Source of the DNA: Rhodocyclales bacterium
Lineage (GTDB): Bacteria; Pseudomonadota; Gammaproteobacteria; Burkholderiales; Rhodocyclaceae
Assembly (NCBI GenBank): GCA_016215645.1
Contig: JACRIX010000093.1
Coordinates: 33,084 to 97,083 of the forward strand
DNA length: 64,000 nt
Direction of reading: 5' to 3'
Part shown: positions 28,966-39,264 of the stretch, one piece after another
How the letters are laid out: each line of letters begins with the position of its first letter
How positions within the stretch are numbered: the stretch's first letter is position 1
Translations under genes and position numbers: made by a program
Notes under the pieces: model-generated
The model's input: the letters and a program-made list of their open reading frames with translations, nothing else
What the model was told of the DNA's origin: nothing
Databases searched by the model: none

Positions 28966-30075
28966 ATGAAGCGTGTAGGTCTGGTGGGATGGCGGGGCAT
29001 GGTGGGATCCGTGCTGATGCAGCGCATGCGCGAGGAGAACGACTTCGCGCATATCGAGCCGGTGTTTTTCACCACATCCAATGTCGGTGGCAAGGCCCCC
29101 GATTTCGCCGCCGGGGCGCCCGCGCTCAAGGACGCGAAGGACATAGCCGAACTGAAGTCGCTCGACATCATCATCAGTTGCCAGGGTGGTGACTACACCA
29201 CCGAGGTTTTCCCGAAGCTGCGCGAGTCGGGCTGGAAGGGCCATTGGATCGATGCCGCGTCCACGCTGCGCATGAAGGACGATGCGGTCATCATCCTTGA
29301 TCCGGTGAACATGGATGTGATCAAGGACGCCCTGGCCCGGGGCGGGCGCAACTGGATCGGCGGCAACTGCACGGTCAGCCTGATGCTGATGGCGCTGGGC
29401 GGCCTGTTCAAGGCCGGCTACATTGAGTGGATGACGTCGATGACCTACCAGGCAGCCTCCGGTGCCGGTGCGCAGAACATGCGCGAGCTGTTGTCGCAGA
29501 TGGGTGAGGCACACCGTGTGGTCAAGGGTCTGCTCGACGATCCGGCCTCGGCCATCCTCGACATCGACCGCGAAGTGGCGGGCATCCTGCGCGACGAGAA
29601 TTTTCCTACGGCCAATTTCGGTGTGCCGCTGGCCGGATCCCTTATTCCCTGGATCGACAAGGACCTCGGCAACGGCCAGAGCCGCGAAGAGTGGAAGGGC
29701 GAAGCCGAAACCAACAAGATCCTCGGCCGTTCGGCCACGCCGATCCCGGTGGATGGTCTGTGCGTGCGCATCGGCGCCATGCGCTGCCATTCGCAGGCGA
29801 TCACCATCAAGCTTACCAAGGACGTGCCGCTGGACGAGATTAACGGCCTGCTCGCGGCGCACAATGACTGGGTCAAGGTGGTTCCGAACCAGCGCGAGGT
29901 CACGCTCAAGGAACTGACGCCGACGGCGGTGACCGGGACGTTGAGCGTACCGGTTGGCCGCCTGCGCAAGCTTTCCATGGGGTCGCAGTATTTGTCAGCG
30001 TTTACGGTTGGCGATCAGCTTCTTTGGGGCGCCGCCGAACCACTGCGCCGGATGTTGCGAATTCTGTTGCATTGA
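28966..30075 (+). CDS. asd: aspartate-semialdehyde dehydrogenase
   Basis: Reduces aspartyl phosphate to aspartate semialdehyde, the branch point to lysine, methionine, threonine and diaminopimelate. The 369-residue protein has the NADP-binding start [14 protein letters not shown] and the catalytic Cys135 in [10 protein letters not shown]. The length and motifs match the gammaproteobacterial-type enzyme. leuCDB-asd is a conserved order in beta- and gammaproteobacteria. Confidence 0.98.
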   Translation: MKRVGLVGWRGMVGSVLMQRMREENDFAHIEPVFFTTSNVGGKAPDFAAGAPALKDAKDIAELKSLDIIISCQGGDYTTEVFPKLRESGWKGHWIDAASTLRMKDDAVIILDPVNMDVIKDALARGGRNWIGGNCTVSLMLMALGGLFKAGYIEWMTSMTYQAASGAGAQNMRELLSQMGEAHRVVKGLLDDPASAILDIDREVAGILRDENFPTANFGVPLAGSLIPWIDKDLGNGQSREEWKGEAETNKILGRSATPIPVDGLCVRIGAMRCHSQAITIKLTKDVPLDEINGLLAAHNDWVKVVPNQREVTLKELTPTAVTGTLSVPVGRLRKLSMGSQYLSAFTVGDQLLWGAAEPLRRMLRILLH

Positions 30076-30129
30076 TGCTGCGCGTCAGACTCGTCCAAAA
30101 TGTAATGGGGCAGTTGAGCTTGCATCGCT

Positions 30130-30143
30130 AACATCATGATGTT
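30130..30143. promoter_or_regulatory. perfect 14-bp palindrome upstream of fimV
   Basis: AACATCATGATGTT is exactly self-complementary and lies about 100 bases before the fimV start, overlapping a possible TATTTT -10 element at 30143-30148. It is a candidate operator site. Confidence 0.45.
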
Positions 30144-30241
30144 ATTTTAGTTACGGTCGCAGTACCCGCCGCCGCATTGCCCGGCGGCACCGCGAGGTTA
30201 TTTCGACCTAAAACATGAGACACAGCCCGTCGGGAGTCACA

Positions 30242-33031
30242 GTGCCCAATACTGCCAAGCGAAATCCTTTCAAGGCCACCTTGCTCGCGGCCGCTTTAGC
30301 TGTCCTGCCCTTGGCGACAAACGCTGCGGGGCTGGGCAAGATCAACGTGCTGTCGGCGCTGGGACAACCGCTCAGGGCCGAGCTTGAGGTGACTGCGAAC
30401 CGGGACGAGGCATTGTCCCTGGTGGCCCGCGTGGCCTCGGTAGAGGCATTCCGACAAGCCGGCATTGAATACTCGCCTGCGCTGATAAATCTGCGGTTCT
30501 CCAAGGAGATCAAGGAGCGCGGTGGCCGGCGCTTCATTGAGCTGACGACGGATCGTCCGCTCAATGAGCCCTTCATTGACATGCTCGTGGAACTGAACTG
30601 GGCTTCCGGGCGCCTGGTTCGTGAATACACGTTCCTGCTCGATCCGCCCGACTTGTTGGTAAAGGCGCCTCCCGTTCCTGCACCGGTCGCGCCGCCGGTG
30701 GCCGACGTAAAACCCGCGGCGAAACCTGCGGCTGCAGATACGCTGACCCGCGCGGTGACGGAGAGTCGTCCGCCGCTTGCCACGGAGCGCGCTGTTGTGC
30801 CGGCCCCCAAGGCATCGGTCTCGGCGTCGCGCACGGTTGTTGCCGGCGATACGCTGGGCAAGATTGCGGCTCAGACAGCTCCCGCTGGAGTCAGCCTAGA
30901 TCAGATGCTGGTATCTTTGTTCCGCAACAATCAGGATGCCTTTGACGGCGGCAACATGAACCGTCTGAAGGCCGGCAAGATTCTCTCGATACCGGATGCC
31001 GACGCGGCAAGCAAGGTTTCACCGACGGAGGCTCGCAAGGAAGTCGTCGCCCAGGCGGTGGATTTCAATGCCTATCGCCAGCGTCTCGCCGCTGCGGCTG
31101 CTGCGTCACCTGCACGTGACGCGGGGGCAAAGCAGGAAGTCACAGGAAAGATCGCACCCAAGGTCGAGGACAAGACTCCTGCACCGTCCGGCAGGGACAA
31201 GCTTGAGGTATCGCGTACCGAAGTGACACGGGACGCCAAGGGCAAGCCGCTGCAAGGCCGGATTGCCTCGCTTGAAGAAGATCTGGTTGCGCGCGATCGT
31301 GCGCTGAAGGAGGCGGGGACCCGCATTGCCGAGCTTGAAAAGAACCTCAATGATCTCAAGAAGCTGGCCGAGCTGAAGAGCAAGGGTGGTGCCGATCTTC
31401 AGGCGGCGGCTCAGGCCGCCAAGCCGGCGGCCGCGGAAGCGAAGAAGCCGGAACCTGCTCCGGTGCCCGCGGTGAAGCCTGCTGAAGCCGCCAAGCCCGC
31501 AGATGTACCCAAACCCGCCGAGATCGCCAAGCCTGCGGACGTCGTCAAACCGGCCGAGACAGCCAAGCCGATCGATGGCGCGAAGCCCGTAGACCCGGCG
31601 GCACCCAAACCTGCCGAAGGCGACAAGCCGCCCCCGCCGAAGAAGAAAGCCGCGCCACCGCCGCCGCCTCCGCCGGAACCCGACTTCATCGAGGAAAACG
31701 CTCCGCTGGTGTTCGGTGGTGGTGCGGTTCTGGCGTTGCTCTTTGGCTGGCTGGGCATTTCCGCCTACCGAAAAAAGAAAGCGGCCAGTTCAGCGGCGAA
31801 CGCGCCTTTGGGCGAAGCCGATCTTTCGGCACATTCCGTATTCAGCAGCACAACCGTTGCTCCGCCGCCGAGCGAGCAGGAGACCAGCCAGTTCAGTACC
31901 ACCGGCATGGGCATGGTTGCGGCCCAGGATACTGTCGATCCGGTGGTCGAGGCCGACACCTTCCTTGCCTTCGGTCGGGATGCCCAGGCCGAAGAAATAC
32001 TCCTTGATGCCTTGAGCGTCGACCCGCAACCCCAGGCCATACCGATTCGCATGAAGCTGCTCGAGATTTATTCCGGCCGCAAGGATGCGGCGAAGTTCGA
32101 GTCCGTGGCGAAGGAAGTTCACGGCTTGACCGGTGGTAGTGGCGAGACCTGGGAAAAGGTCTCCGCCATGGGTGCGGCAGTTGATCCCGCGAATAGCCTT
32201 TACGGTTCGGCGTCGCCAGCGGATGCGAATGCGACCGCAGTGATTGACCTTCAGGCGACCACCATCCTTCACGGGGGCGCGGCGGCCGCCGCAGTAGCGG
32301 CTGGCGAAGCTGCTGCCGCCTCTGCGGCCGAAATTGCCGCTGCCGAAACGTCGGCTCTGGACTTCGACCTCGACATCGGTGCCAAGGCGGCCCCCGCGGC
32401 TGCCGCGGTGGCGGCGGAAACTGTCGCCGAATCCTCAGGGCTTGATTTCGACCTTGACCTGGGTTCCGATTCGGGCCCGGCGACGCCGGCGGCGGTTGCA
32501 GATGCGCCCAGGAGCGATGACCTGGCGCTCGACATTGATTTTGAAATGCCCGGTACGGCACCCGCGGCTGTGGACATGGACTCGGGCGGGCTGGATTTCC
32601 CCTTGACTGCTGACGCACCAGCAGCGCCTGCGGCAGAAGCGGCACCGGTGGCGGCAGGACCTGCCGCCGACGGCAATGCCATCGATTTCAGCTTCGATCT
32701 GGGCGCGTCCGAACCGGTGGCTCCTGCTCCTGAACCCATGGCGGCGGCGCTGCCGGAAATGTCTGTCGACATTCCTGAACTTGAGACTGCACCGGCCGCA
32801 CGTCCCCTGGATCTTGGCGGCCTTAGCCTGGAACTCGATGTACCTGCGCCGACCGCCCCGGCACCGGACGTGCCGGACAATCCGGAAGTCGCGACCAAGC
32901 TGGAACTGGCGGCAGCCTATGAGGAAATGGGCGATCGCGATGGTGCTCGCGAGTTGTACCAGGAGGCTGCGAATGAGGGCAGCCCTGCCCAGAAGGACGC
33001 CGCGCGCGCCAAGCTCTCGGCACTGGGCTGA
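30242..33031 (+). CDS. fimV: FimV-like polar organising protein
   Basis: A large inner-membrane protein that binds peptidoglycan and organises the cell pole, type IV pili and chemotaxis systems. The 929 residues contain a signal peptide (1-28), the conserved FimV N-terminal domain (INVLSALGQPLRAELEV), a LysM-like peptidoglycan-binding region at about 195-252, a coiled coil at about 339-382, a Pro/Lys/Ala-rich linker, one membrane helix at about 487-508, and an acidic cytoplasmic part. That part carries repeated LDFDLDIG-type motifs and the C-terminal FimV TPR-like motif (LELAAAYEEMGDRDGARELYQE). The GTG at 30242, with GGGAG upstream, is preferred to the ATG at 30215. A perfect terminator follows. 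Confidence 0.93.
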   Translation: MPNTAKRNPFKATLLAAALAVLPLATNAAGLGKINVLSALGQPLRAELEVTANRDEALSLVARVASVEAFRQAGIEYSPALINLRFSKEIKERGGRRFIELTTDRPLNEPFIDMLVELNWASGRLVREYTFLLDPPDLLVKAPPVPAPVAPPVADVKPAAKPAAADTLTRAVTESRPPLATERAVVPAPKASVSASRTVVAGDTLGKIAAQTAPAGVSLDQMLVSLFRNNQDAFDGGNMNRLKAGKILSIPDADAASKVSPTEARKEVVAQAVDFNAYRQRLAAAAAASPARDAGAKQEVTGKIAPKVEDKTPAPSGRDKLEVSRTEVTRDAKGKPLQGRIASLEEDLVARDRALKEAGTRIAELEKNLNDLKKLAELKSKGGADLQAAAQAAKPAAAEAKKPEPAPVPAVKPAEAAKPADVPKPAEIAKPADVVKPAETAKPIDGAKPVDPAAPKPAEGDKPPPPKKKAAPPPPPPPEPDFIEENAPLVFGGGAVLALLFGWLGISAYRKKKAASSAANAPLGEADLSAHSVFSSTTVAPPPSEQETSQFSTTGMGMVAAQDTVDPVVEADTFLAFGRDAQAEEILLDALSVDPQPQAIPIRMKLLEIYSGRKDAAKFESVAKEVHGLTGGSGETWEKVSAMGAAVDPANSLYGSASPADANATAVIDLQATTILHGGAAAAAVAAGEAAAASAAEIAAAETSALDFDLDIGAKAAPAAAAVAAETVAESSGLDFDLDLGSDSGPATPAAVADAPRSDDLALDIDFEMPGTAPAAVDMDSGGLDFPLTADAPAAPAAEAAPVAAGPAADGNAIDFSFDLGASEPVAPAPEPMAAALPEMSVDIPELETAPAARPLDLGGLSLELDVPAPTAPAPDVPDNPEVATKLELAAAYEEMGDRDGARELYQEAANEGSPAQKDAARAKLSALG

Positions 33032-33042
33032 GTCCGGTCAAA

Positions 33043-33069
33043 CCCCGGCGCTTCGACGCCGGGGTGTTT
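33043..33069 (+). terminator. intrinsic terminator after fimV
   Basis: CCCCGGCG and CGCCGGGG form an eight-base-pair stem with a six-base loop, followed by TGTTTT. It lies only five bases before the likely GTG start of the next gene, and its 3' arm would mask the only GG-rich ribosome site there. Confidence 0.8.
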
Positions 33070-33074
33070 TCCCC

Positions 33075-33650
33075 GTGAGACACCTGCATCCTGCCAGTCT
33101 GATCCTGCTCGGCTTTGCATTTCTGCTTGCCGCGTCGACGCGCAGCGGCATGTTTCTGCTGTTGCTCGGCATTGCCAGCAGTGCGTTCTCGTTTGGTCTG
33201 GCGCGGCAGTATTTCATCGGCATTCTGCGGCGCAGCCGCTGGCTGCTGCTCACGATGCTGGTGCTCTTCGGCTGGATGACGCCGGGGACGCCGGTCTCTG
33301 GCGTGCCGTTCGCGACCCAGGAAGGGTTGATGCTCGCGGCTGAGAGCATTGCGCGGCTATTGATCGCAATCGCCACCGTCGCGTCCTTGATCAGTGCGCT
33401 GGCGCCGCCGGCTCTGGTTTCCGGACTGCGCACCCTGCTGGCGCCGCTTCGGTTGCCAGAAGGTTTTCGTGACCGTCTGGCGGTGCGCATGATGCTGACG
33501 CTGGAGGAGGTCGAGGCGGTACGTCAGCGCGAAAATGACCCTGCCGCGAATCCCGAAAGTCTGTCGCTACCCCTTGCCGGACACGGCCCGGCGGATTTCG
33601 TGGCGGCTATCGGAAGTGCCCTGCTTCTGGTGCTTGCCGCACTGGCATGA
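33075..33650 (+). CDS. small membrane protein, possibly CbiQ/EcfT-like
   Basis: A 191-residue hydrophobic protein with about five membrane helices and a cytoplasmic stretch near residues 115-150 (LLAPLRLPEGFRDRLAVRMMLTLEEVEAV). The layout loosely resembles CbiQ/EcfT transmembrane components of energy-coupling transporters, but the signature Ala-Arg-Gly motifs are not seen, so the name is tentative. The GTG at 33075 is the first start after the fimV terminator. Its stop overlaps the truA start (ATGA). A membrane gene of this kind at this place between fimV and truA is common in related bacteria. Confidence 0.6.
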   Translation: MRHLHPASLILLGFAFLLAASTRSGMFLLLLGIASSAFSFGLARQYFIGILRRSRWLLLTMLVLFGWMTPGTPVSGVPFATQEGLMLAAESIARLLIAIATVASLISALAPPALVSGLRTLLAPLRLPEGFRDRLAVRMMLTLEEVEAVRQRENDPAANPESLSLPLAGHGPADFVAAIGSALLLVLAALA

Positions 33651-34465
33651 GATACGCCCTCGGTATTGAATACGATGGTGCGACCTTTTGCGGCTGGCAA
33701 TCGCAGGCGGGTGGCGGGTCTGTACAGGACGCCGTCGAGGCCGCTCTGGGCATCGTTGCCGACGCCCCAACGCGCGTGATTTGCGCCGGACGCACCGATG
33801 CCGGCGTTCACGCCATCGAGCAGGTCGTCCATTTCGACACCGAGTCGCGTCGTCCCGACAGCGCCTGGGTGCGGGGGGTAAACGCGCATCTTCCCGCCAG
33901 CGTTGCGGTGCGCTGGGCCAAGAGCGTGCCCGATGATTTCCATGCGCGTTTTTCTGCACGCGGCCGCCATTATCGCTATCTGTTGCTCAACCGGCCGCAG
34001 CGGCCAGGCCTGCTGGCGGGCAGGGTGGGCTGGTTTCACCATCCGCTGGACGAAATGGCGATGGCACAAGCCGCCTCCCTGTTGTTGGGCGAGTTCGATT
34101 TCTCGGCGTTTCGCTCGGCCGAGTGTCAAGCGAAATCACCTGTCAAACAGTTGCGCGTAGCCAGCGTGACGCGCCATGGCGAAACCATCGTCTTCGATTT
34201 TGCTGCCAGCGCCTTCCTTCACCACATGGTGCGCAATATCGTCGGTGCGCTGGTCTACGTCGGCAAGGGTGCTCGTCCGCCGGAATGGCTCGCCGAACTG
34301 CTTGCACGGCGCGACCGCAGCCAGGCGGCGCCCACATTTGGCGCGGCGGGTTTGTACTTCGCTGGTGTCGACTATGATCCGGTTTGGCAGTTGAGCGCCG
34401 GGCAAGCCGACATTCCGAAAGTCGGCGCTGACGGCACGGCGTTTCTGGTCACCACTGAGCCATGA
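33647..34465 (+). CDS. truA: tRNA pseudouridine(38-40) synthase
   Basis: Makes pseudouridine at positions 38-40 of the tRNA anticodon arm. The 272-residue protein has catalytic Asp51 in [27 protein letters not shown] and the [14 protein letters not shown] motif. Close to the C-terminus, residues 258-265 (KVGADGTA) are encoded by repeat copy 7, in a tail beyond the usual end (DYDP-W-L). It overlaps trpF by four bases. Confidence 0.97.
   Translation: MRYALGIEYDGATFCGWQSQAGGGSVQDAVEAALGIVADAPTRVICAGRTDAGVHAIEQVVHFDTESRRPDSAWVRGVNAHLPASVAVRWAKSVPDDFHARFSARGRHYRYLLLNRPQRPGLLAGRVGWFHHPLDEMAMAQAASLLLGEFDFSAFRSAECQAKSPVKQLRVASVTRHGETIVFDFAASAFLHHMVRNIVGALVYVGKGARPPEWLAELLARRDRSQAAPTFGAAGLYFAGVDYDPVWQLSAGQADIPKVGADGTAFLVTTEP
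34417..34441 (-). repeat. dispersed bipartite 25-bp motif, copy 7
   Basis: Reverse orientation: CGCCGT, GCCGTCA, GCGCCGACTTTC on the minus strand, within the truA C-terminal tail, encoding KVGADGTA in the gene frame. The tail appears longer than in most relatives, which fits an insertion. Confidence 0.7.
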
Positions 34466-35115
34466 CTCGAACCCGAATCAAGATTTGCGGCATAACCCGT
34501 GAAGAAGACCTTGACGCTGCCGTCGCTGCCGGCGCCGATGCCTTGGGGTTTGTGTTTTTTGGTCCGAGCCCCCGCTACGTGACCCCCGAGCGGGCGGCGC
34601 AACTGGTGGCGCGTGTGCCGGCCTTCGTCAAGACCGTGGGCTTGTTCGTCAATGAGCCGGCCGCTGTCATTGCGGCCGTGCTGGACCAGGTTCCGCTCGA
34701 TCTGCTGCAATTCCATGGCGACGAAAACGCGGCCTGCTGCGCGGCTTTTCACCATCCTTGGATCAAGGCCGCGCGGGTCAAGCCGGGGATCGATTTGTTA
34801 GAATACGCCGGAGCTTTTGTAAGCGCCCCGGGGATTGCGGGCCTTTTGCTTGACGCCCATGTCGAGGGCTATGGCGGAGGTGGTCAATCTTTTGACTGGT
34901 CGCTGATTCCGCCGTCACTGCCGCTGCCCGTGATTCTTTCTGGCGGCCTGCATCCCGGCAATGTCCGCGAAGCCATACGAAGGGTAAAGCCGTGGGCGGT
35001 CGATGTCAGCAGCGGGGTGGAAAGCGGCAAGGGCATCAAGGACATGCGGAAAATTTCTGAATTCATTGCCGGAGTGCGAGATGCAGATGCAGGACCTGCC
35101 TTACCGACTGCCTGA
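34462..35115 (+). CDS. trpF: phosphoribosylanthranilate isomerase
   Basis: Third tryptophan-specific step: an Amadori rearrangement of phosphoribosylanthranilate. The 217-residue TIM barrel has the catalytic KICGIT at the start, LLQFHGDE, and [15 protein letters not shown] with the catalytic Asp, then the phosphate site [10 protein letters not shown]. Its end overlaps the start of trpB by 35 bases. Confidence 0.97.
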   Translation: MTRTRIKICGITREEDLDAAVAAGADALGFVFFGPSPRYVTPERAAQLVARVPAFVKTVGLFVNEPAAVIAAVLDQVPLDLLQFHGDENAACCAAFHHPWIKAARVKPGIDLLEYAGAFVSAPGIAGLLLDAHVEGYGGGGQSFDWSLIPPSLPLPVILSGGLHPGNVREAIRRVKPWAVDVSSGVESGKGIKDMRKISEFIAGVRDADAGPALPTA

Positions 35116-36292
35116 CGCGGGAGGGCATTTCGGACCCTATGGCGGCATTTTTGTTGCCGAGACCCTGATGCCGGCGCTCACCGAACTGCGCGAAGCCTAT
35201 GAGGCGGCACAGGCCGATCCGGCCTTCCGTGCCGAGTTCGAATACGAACTCAAGCACTACGTCGGCCGCCCCAGTCCGGTGTATCACGCCAAGCGCTGGT
35301 CCGGCCTGCTCGGCGGCGCGCAGATCTACCTCAAACGCGAAGATCTCAACCACACCGGCGCGCACAAGATCAACAACTGCATCGGCCAGGCCCTGCTGGC
35401 GCGGCGCATGGGCAAGCCGCGCGTGATCGCCGAAACCGGTGCCGGCCAGCACGGCGTCGCGACTGCAACCGTGGCGGCGCGCTATGGCATGGAATGCGTG
35501 GTCTACATGGGTTCGGAGGATGTCAAGCGACAGGCCGCCAACGTCTATCGCATGAAACTGCTCGGCGCCACGGTGGTGCCGGTCGAGTCGGGTTCGAAGA
35601 CGCTCAAGGATGCCCTGAACGAGGCCATGCGCGACTGGGTCACCAACATCGGCAATACCTTTTACATCATCGGTACGGTGGCCGGGCCACACCCCTATCC
35701 GATGATGGTGCGCGACTTCCAGGCGGTGATCGGCGAGGAATGCAAGACGCAGATGCCGGAACTCGCCGGGCGGCAGCCGGACGTGGTGATCGCCTGCGTC
35801 GGCGGCGGCTCCAACGCGATGGGCATTTTCTACCCCTACATTCCGTTTGCCGGGGTAAAGCTGATCGGCGTCGAGGCTTCCGGTTACGGTCTCGACTCCG
35901 GCAAGCATTCGGCATCGCTCACCGCAGGTCGATCCGGCGTGCTGCACGGCAACCGCACGTATCTCCTGCAGGACGAGAACGGGCAGGTGATCGAGACCCA
36001 CTCGATCTCTGCCGGCCTCGATTACCCCGGGGTCGGCCCCGAGCATGCCTGGCTCAAGGATTGCGGTCGCGCCGAATACGCCACCATCACCGACGCCGAG
36101 GCACTGCAAGCCTTCCACGATCTTTGTCATTTCGAGGGCATCATTCCAGCGCTGGAATCCAGCCACGCACTGGCGCACGCCGCGAAACTGGCGCCGACAT
36201 TGCCCAGCGACCAGATTCTGCTGGTCAATCTGTCTGGTCGCGGCGACAAGGACATGCATACCGTCGCCGAAAAATCCGGCATTACTTTCTGA
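35081..36292 (+). CDS. trpB: tryptophan synthase beta subunit
   Basis: Condenses indole with serine using pyridoxal phosphate. The 403-residue protein has the cofactor lysine K96 in [10 protein letters not shown], then GAGQHG, and the glycine-rich phosphate site [10 protein letters not shown]. The ATG at 35081 is chosen because GGAG lies six bases before it; this start is inside trpF, giving translational coupling. trpA starts five bases after its stop. Confidence 0.98.
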   Translation: MQMQDLPYRLPDAGGHFGPYGGIFVAETLMPALTELREAYEAAQADPAFRAEFEYELKHYVGRPSPVYHAKRWSGLLGGAQIYLKREDLNHTGAHKINNCIGQALLARRMGKPRVIAETGAGQHGVATATVAARYGMECVVYMGSEDVKRQAANVYRMKLLGATVVPVESGSKTLKDALNEAMRDWVTNIGNTFYIIGTVAGPHPYPMMVRDFQAVIGEECKTQMPELAGRQPDVVIACVGGGSNAMGIFYPYIPFAGVKLIGVEASGYGLDSGKHSASLTAGRSGVLHGNRTYLLQDENGQVIETHSISAGLDYPGVGPEHAWLKDCGRAEYATITDAEALQAFHDLCHFEGIIPALESSHALAHAAKLAPTLPSDQILLVNLSGRGDKDMHTVAEKSGITF

Positions 36293-36297
36293 GCCCC

Positions 36298-37122
36298 ATG
36301 TCACGGATCGCCGCCACCTTCGAGAGTCTCGCCATACAGGGCCGCAAGGCGCTGATTCCCTTCATCACCGCAGGTGACCCGCATCCGGACCAGACCTTGC
36401 CGCTGATGCAGGCGCTGGTCGCGGGCGGTGCCGACATCATCGAACTCGGCGTGCCGTTTTCCGATCCGATGGCCGATGGTCCCACCATCCAGCGAGCATC
36501 TGAACGCGCACTGGTGCATGGCATGAGCCTGCGTCGCGTGCTGGCGCTGGTCGCCGAGTTCCGCAAGCAGGACGGCAAGACGCCCGTGGTGTTGATGGGC
36601 TATGCCAACCCCGTGGAAGCCTACGGCGTCGAGGCCTTTGCCCGTGATGCCGCCATCGCCGGTGTCGATGGCGTATTGGTGGTCGACTATCCCCCGGAGG
36701 AGTGCGCCGGATTTGCCGCGACGGTGAAGGCCGCCGGCATTGATCCAATTTTCCTGCTGGCCCCGACGTCCGGCGAAAAGCGCTTTGCGGAGGTTGCCCG
36801 CATGGGCAGCGGCTACATTTACTATGTGTCGCTGAAGGGCGTCACCGGTTCCGCCAAACTCGATCTTGACGAGGTCGCGGCACGCATTCCGCTGATCCGC
36901 GACCAGGTCGGCATGCCGGTCGGCGTCGGCTTCGGTATCCGTGATGGCGCGGCGGCGGCGCGCGTCGGTGCGGTGGCTGATGCCGTGGTGATCGGCAGCC
37001 GGATCATCGAGGAGATCGAGAATGCCGCGCCGGGCGAAGCTCCGGCGCGGGTTCGTGAATTTGTTTCCGGCATACGCGCGGCGATGGATGCCGTTGCGGG
37101 CAAGCAAGGAGCCGCAGCATGA
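36298..37122 (+). CDS. trpA: tryptophan synthase alpha subunit
   Basis: Cleaves indole-3-glycerol phosphate to indole, which passes to TrpB. The 274-residue TIM barrel has catalytic E49 ([11 protein letters not shown]) and D60, and the [11 protein letters not shown] region. Its stop overlaps accD (ATGAG). trpE, trpG, trpD and trpC are not in the window, so the pathway is split. Confidence 0.98.
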   Translation: MSRIAATFESLAIQGRKALIPFITAGDPHPDQTLPLMQALVAGGADIIELGVPFSDPMADGPTIQRASERALVHGMSLRRVLALVAEFRKQDGKTPVVLMGYANPVEAYGVEAFARDAAIAGVDGVLVVDYPPEECAGFAATVKAAGIDPIFLLAPTSGEKRFAEVARMGSGYIYYVSLKGVTGSAKLDLDEVAARIPLIRDQVGMPVGVGFGIRDGAAAARVGAVADAVVIGSRIIEEIENAAPGEAPARVREFVSGIRAAMDAVAGKQGAAA

Positions 37123-37979
37123 GTTGGCTACAGAAACTGCTGCCACCCAAGATCAAGCGCTCGGAGGGCGTGCGTAAATCCATTCCCGAGGGTCTCTGGG
37201 CCAAGTGTCCGGCATGCGAGGCTGTGCTTTACAGCACTGACCTGGAAAACAACCAGAATGTCTGCCCGAAATGCAGTCATCATCTTCGGATCCGGGCGCG
37301 GGCGCGCCTCGATACCTTGATCGATCCCGAAGGCCGCTTCGAGATCGGCAGCGAAGTCATCCCTATGGATCCGCTGAAGTTCAAAGACAGCAAACGCTAC
37401 ATCGATCGGCTGGTCACCGCCAATGACGAAACCGGTGAGGCCGATGCGATGGTAGTGATGCAGGGCGCGATCAAGACCGTGCCGGTGGTGGTGGCCTGCT
37501 TCGAGTTCGAGTTCCTCGGCGGTTCGATGGGCGCCGTGGTCGGCGAACGCTTCGTGCGTGGCGTCAAAGCCGCGATCGAAGCTCAGGTGCCTTTTATCTG
37601 TGTCACCGCCTCGGGCGGTGCGCGCATGCAGGAAGGCCTGTTTTCCCTGATGCAGATGGCCAAGACCACGGCGGCCGTAACCCAGTTGTCCCGCCACCAG
37701 TTGCCATTCATTACCCTGCTGACTGATCCGACCATGGGTGGAGTTTCCGCCTCGTTTGCTTTCGTTGGTGATGTTGTGATCGCCGAACCTGGCGCACTGA
37801 TCGGTTTTGCCGGTCCGCGCGTGATCGAGCAGACAGTACGCGAGACGCTACCTGAAGGCTTCCAGCGCGCCGAGTTCCTGCTGGAGAAGGGCGCCATCGA
37901 CATGATCGTCGATCGCCGCGAACTGCGCGACAGGCTCGCCGCGTTATTGACTTTGCTGCAACGCGTTCCGGCCGCTTGA
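37119..37979 (+). CDS. accD: acetyl-CoA carboxylase carboxyltransferase subunit beta
   Basis: Part of the carboxyltransferase that makes malonyl-CoA for fatty acid synthesis. The 286-residue protein has the zinc ribbon C30, C33, C49 and C52, then the crotonase-fold core with [19 protein letters not shown] and GGVSASFA. It overlaps both trpA and folC, an arrangement typical for this cluster. Confidence 0.98.
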   Translation: MSWLQKLLPPKIKRSEGVRKSIPEGLWAKCPACEAVLYSTDLENNQNVCPKCSHHLRIRARARLDTLIDPEGRFEIGSEVIPMDPLKFKDSKRYIDRLVTANDETGEADAMVVMQGAIKTVPVVVACFEFEFLGGSMGAVVGERFVRGVKAAIEAQVPFICVTASGGARMQEGLFSLMQMAKTTAAVTQLSRHQLPFITLLTDPTMGGVSASFAFVGDVVIAEPGALIGFAGPRVIEQTVRETLPEGFQRAEFLLEKGAIDMIVDRRELRDRLAALLTLLQRVPAA

Positions 37980-39259
37980 TGCCGGCATTGCCGCGGGATC
38001 TCGGCGGCTGGCTGGCGCATCTCGACGCGCTGCATCCGCGCGGCAGCGCCGGTATCGAACTTGGTCTCGATCGGGTCGAGGCGATGACGCGAGGCCTCGG
38101 CCAGACCGAATTCTGCCCGGTGATTCTCGTCGGTGGCACCAATGGCAAAGGCTCGACCTGTGCCATGCTCGAGAGCATCCTGCTTGCCGCCGGATACCGC
38201 GTTGGGCTCTATACGTCACCGCATCTCATCGCTTACAACGAGCGTGTACGTGTCAATGGCCATGCGGCGAGCGATGAGCAACTCTGCACGGCTTTTGCTC
38301 GGGTAGAGCAGGCGCGTGGCGAGACGGCCCTGACCTATTTCGAGTTTGGGACATTGGCGGCATGGGAGGTTTTTGCGGCAACTGCGACCGATGCCATCAT
38401 TCTCGAGGTCGGGCTGGGCGGCCGATTGGATGCGACCAACGTGTATCAGCCATCCTGCAGTATCGTGACTGGCATCGATCTTGATCACATGGAATTCCTT
38501 GGGCCGGATCGTGAGTCGATCGGCCACGAAAAGGCAGGTATATTTCGCGCCGGCATTCCCGCTATCTGCGGCGATCCCAAGCCACCAGTGAGCCTGCTGG
38601 ACCATGCCCAGGGAACAGGTGCCGTCCTGCGCCTGCTCGGCAAGGACTTCGGCTACCTTCGCCAGGAAGGACAATGGCTGTTCTGGAATGGCGAGCAAAG
38701 GCGTGGCGGACTGGCTTTCCCGGCCTTGCGTGGCGAGCGGCAGCTTGCCAACGCATCGTGCGTCATGGCGACGCTCGATGCGCTGCGCGACCGGTTGCCG
38801 GTGGCGATGCAGGATATCCGACGCGGCCTGGGCGAGGTCGAACTCGCCGGTCGCTTCCAGGTTTTGCCAGGCCGGCCGGTGATGGTGCTCGACGTTGCGC
38901 ACAATCCCCAGGCCGCCACGGTGCTGGCGGCCAACCTTGGCGACATGGGTTTCCATCGTAATACCTGGGCCGTGTTCGGCATGCTCGGCGACAAGGATAT
39001 CGATGGCGTCATTGACGCCATGCGTGGTCGCGTCACGCATTGGCTGCCGTGCACTCTCGACGGTCGCCGTGCCGCCAGCGCCGACTTTCTTGCTGCACGT
39101 TTGCGTGCTCTCGGATTGACGGTTGCGGGAGCGTTTGAATCCCCCGAATTGGCGCTGGCCAGGGCGCAGGAGAACGCAGATCAAGATGATAGAATTCTTG
39201 CCTTCGGATCCTTCCTCACCGTTGCTGCGGCCTTGCGTTTGCTGGGCCGGACCGCGTAA
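37979..39259 (+). CDS. folC: dihydrofolate synthase / folylpolyglutamate synthase
   Basis: Adds glutamate to dihydropteroate and to folates. The 426-residue Mur-ligase-like protein has VGGTNGKGSTCAMLE (P-loop), YTSPHL, FEFGTLAAWEVFA, GLGGRLDATNV and the C-terminal DVAHNPQA. The ATG at 37979 overlaps the accD stop. Residues 363-371 (RRAASADFL) are encoded by repeat copy 8, with no evident length change against relatives. Confidence 0.97.
   Translation: MPALPRDLGGWLAHLDALHPRGSAGIELGLDRVEAMTRGLGQTEFCPVILVGGTNGKGSTCAMLESILLAAGYRVGLYTSPHLIAYNERVRVNGHAASDEQLCTAFARVEQARGETALTYFEFGTLAAWEVFAATATDAIILEVGLGGRLDATNVYQPSCSIVTGIDLDHMEFLGPDRESIGHEKAGIFRAGIPAICGDPKPPVSLLDHAQGTGAVLRLLGKDFGYLRQEGQWLFWNGEQRRGGLAFPALRGERQLANASCVMATLDALRDRLPVAMQDIRRGLGEVELAGRFQVLPGRPVMVLDVAHNPQAATVLAANLGDMGFHRNTWAVFGMLGDKDIDGVIDAMRGRVTHWLPCTLDGRRAASADFLAARLRALGLTVAGAFESPELALARAQENADQDDRILAFGSFLTVAAALRLLGRTA
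39065..39089 (+). repeat. dispersed bipartite 25-bp motif, copy 8
   Basis: CGCCGT, GCCGCCA, GCGCCGACTTTC inside folC in the forward orientation, encoding RRAASADF. This copy equals the window consensus at every position. Confidence 0.72.
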
Positions 39260-39264
39260 TCACG

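Noticed and set aside
27220..29862. Open frame of 880 codons on the minus strand
   Set aside because: Antisense shadow of leuD, leuB and asd; the product is rich in His, Arg and Gln with no domain.
36171..36195. Possible twelfth motif copy in trpB (CGCCGC, seven bases, GCGCCGACA)
   Set aside because: Both halves have mismatches and the encoded AAKLAPTLP is normal TrpB sequence, so chance similarity is likely.
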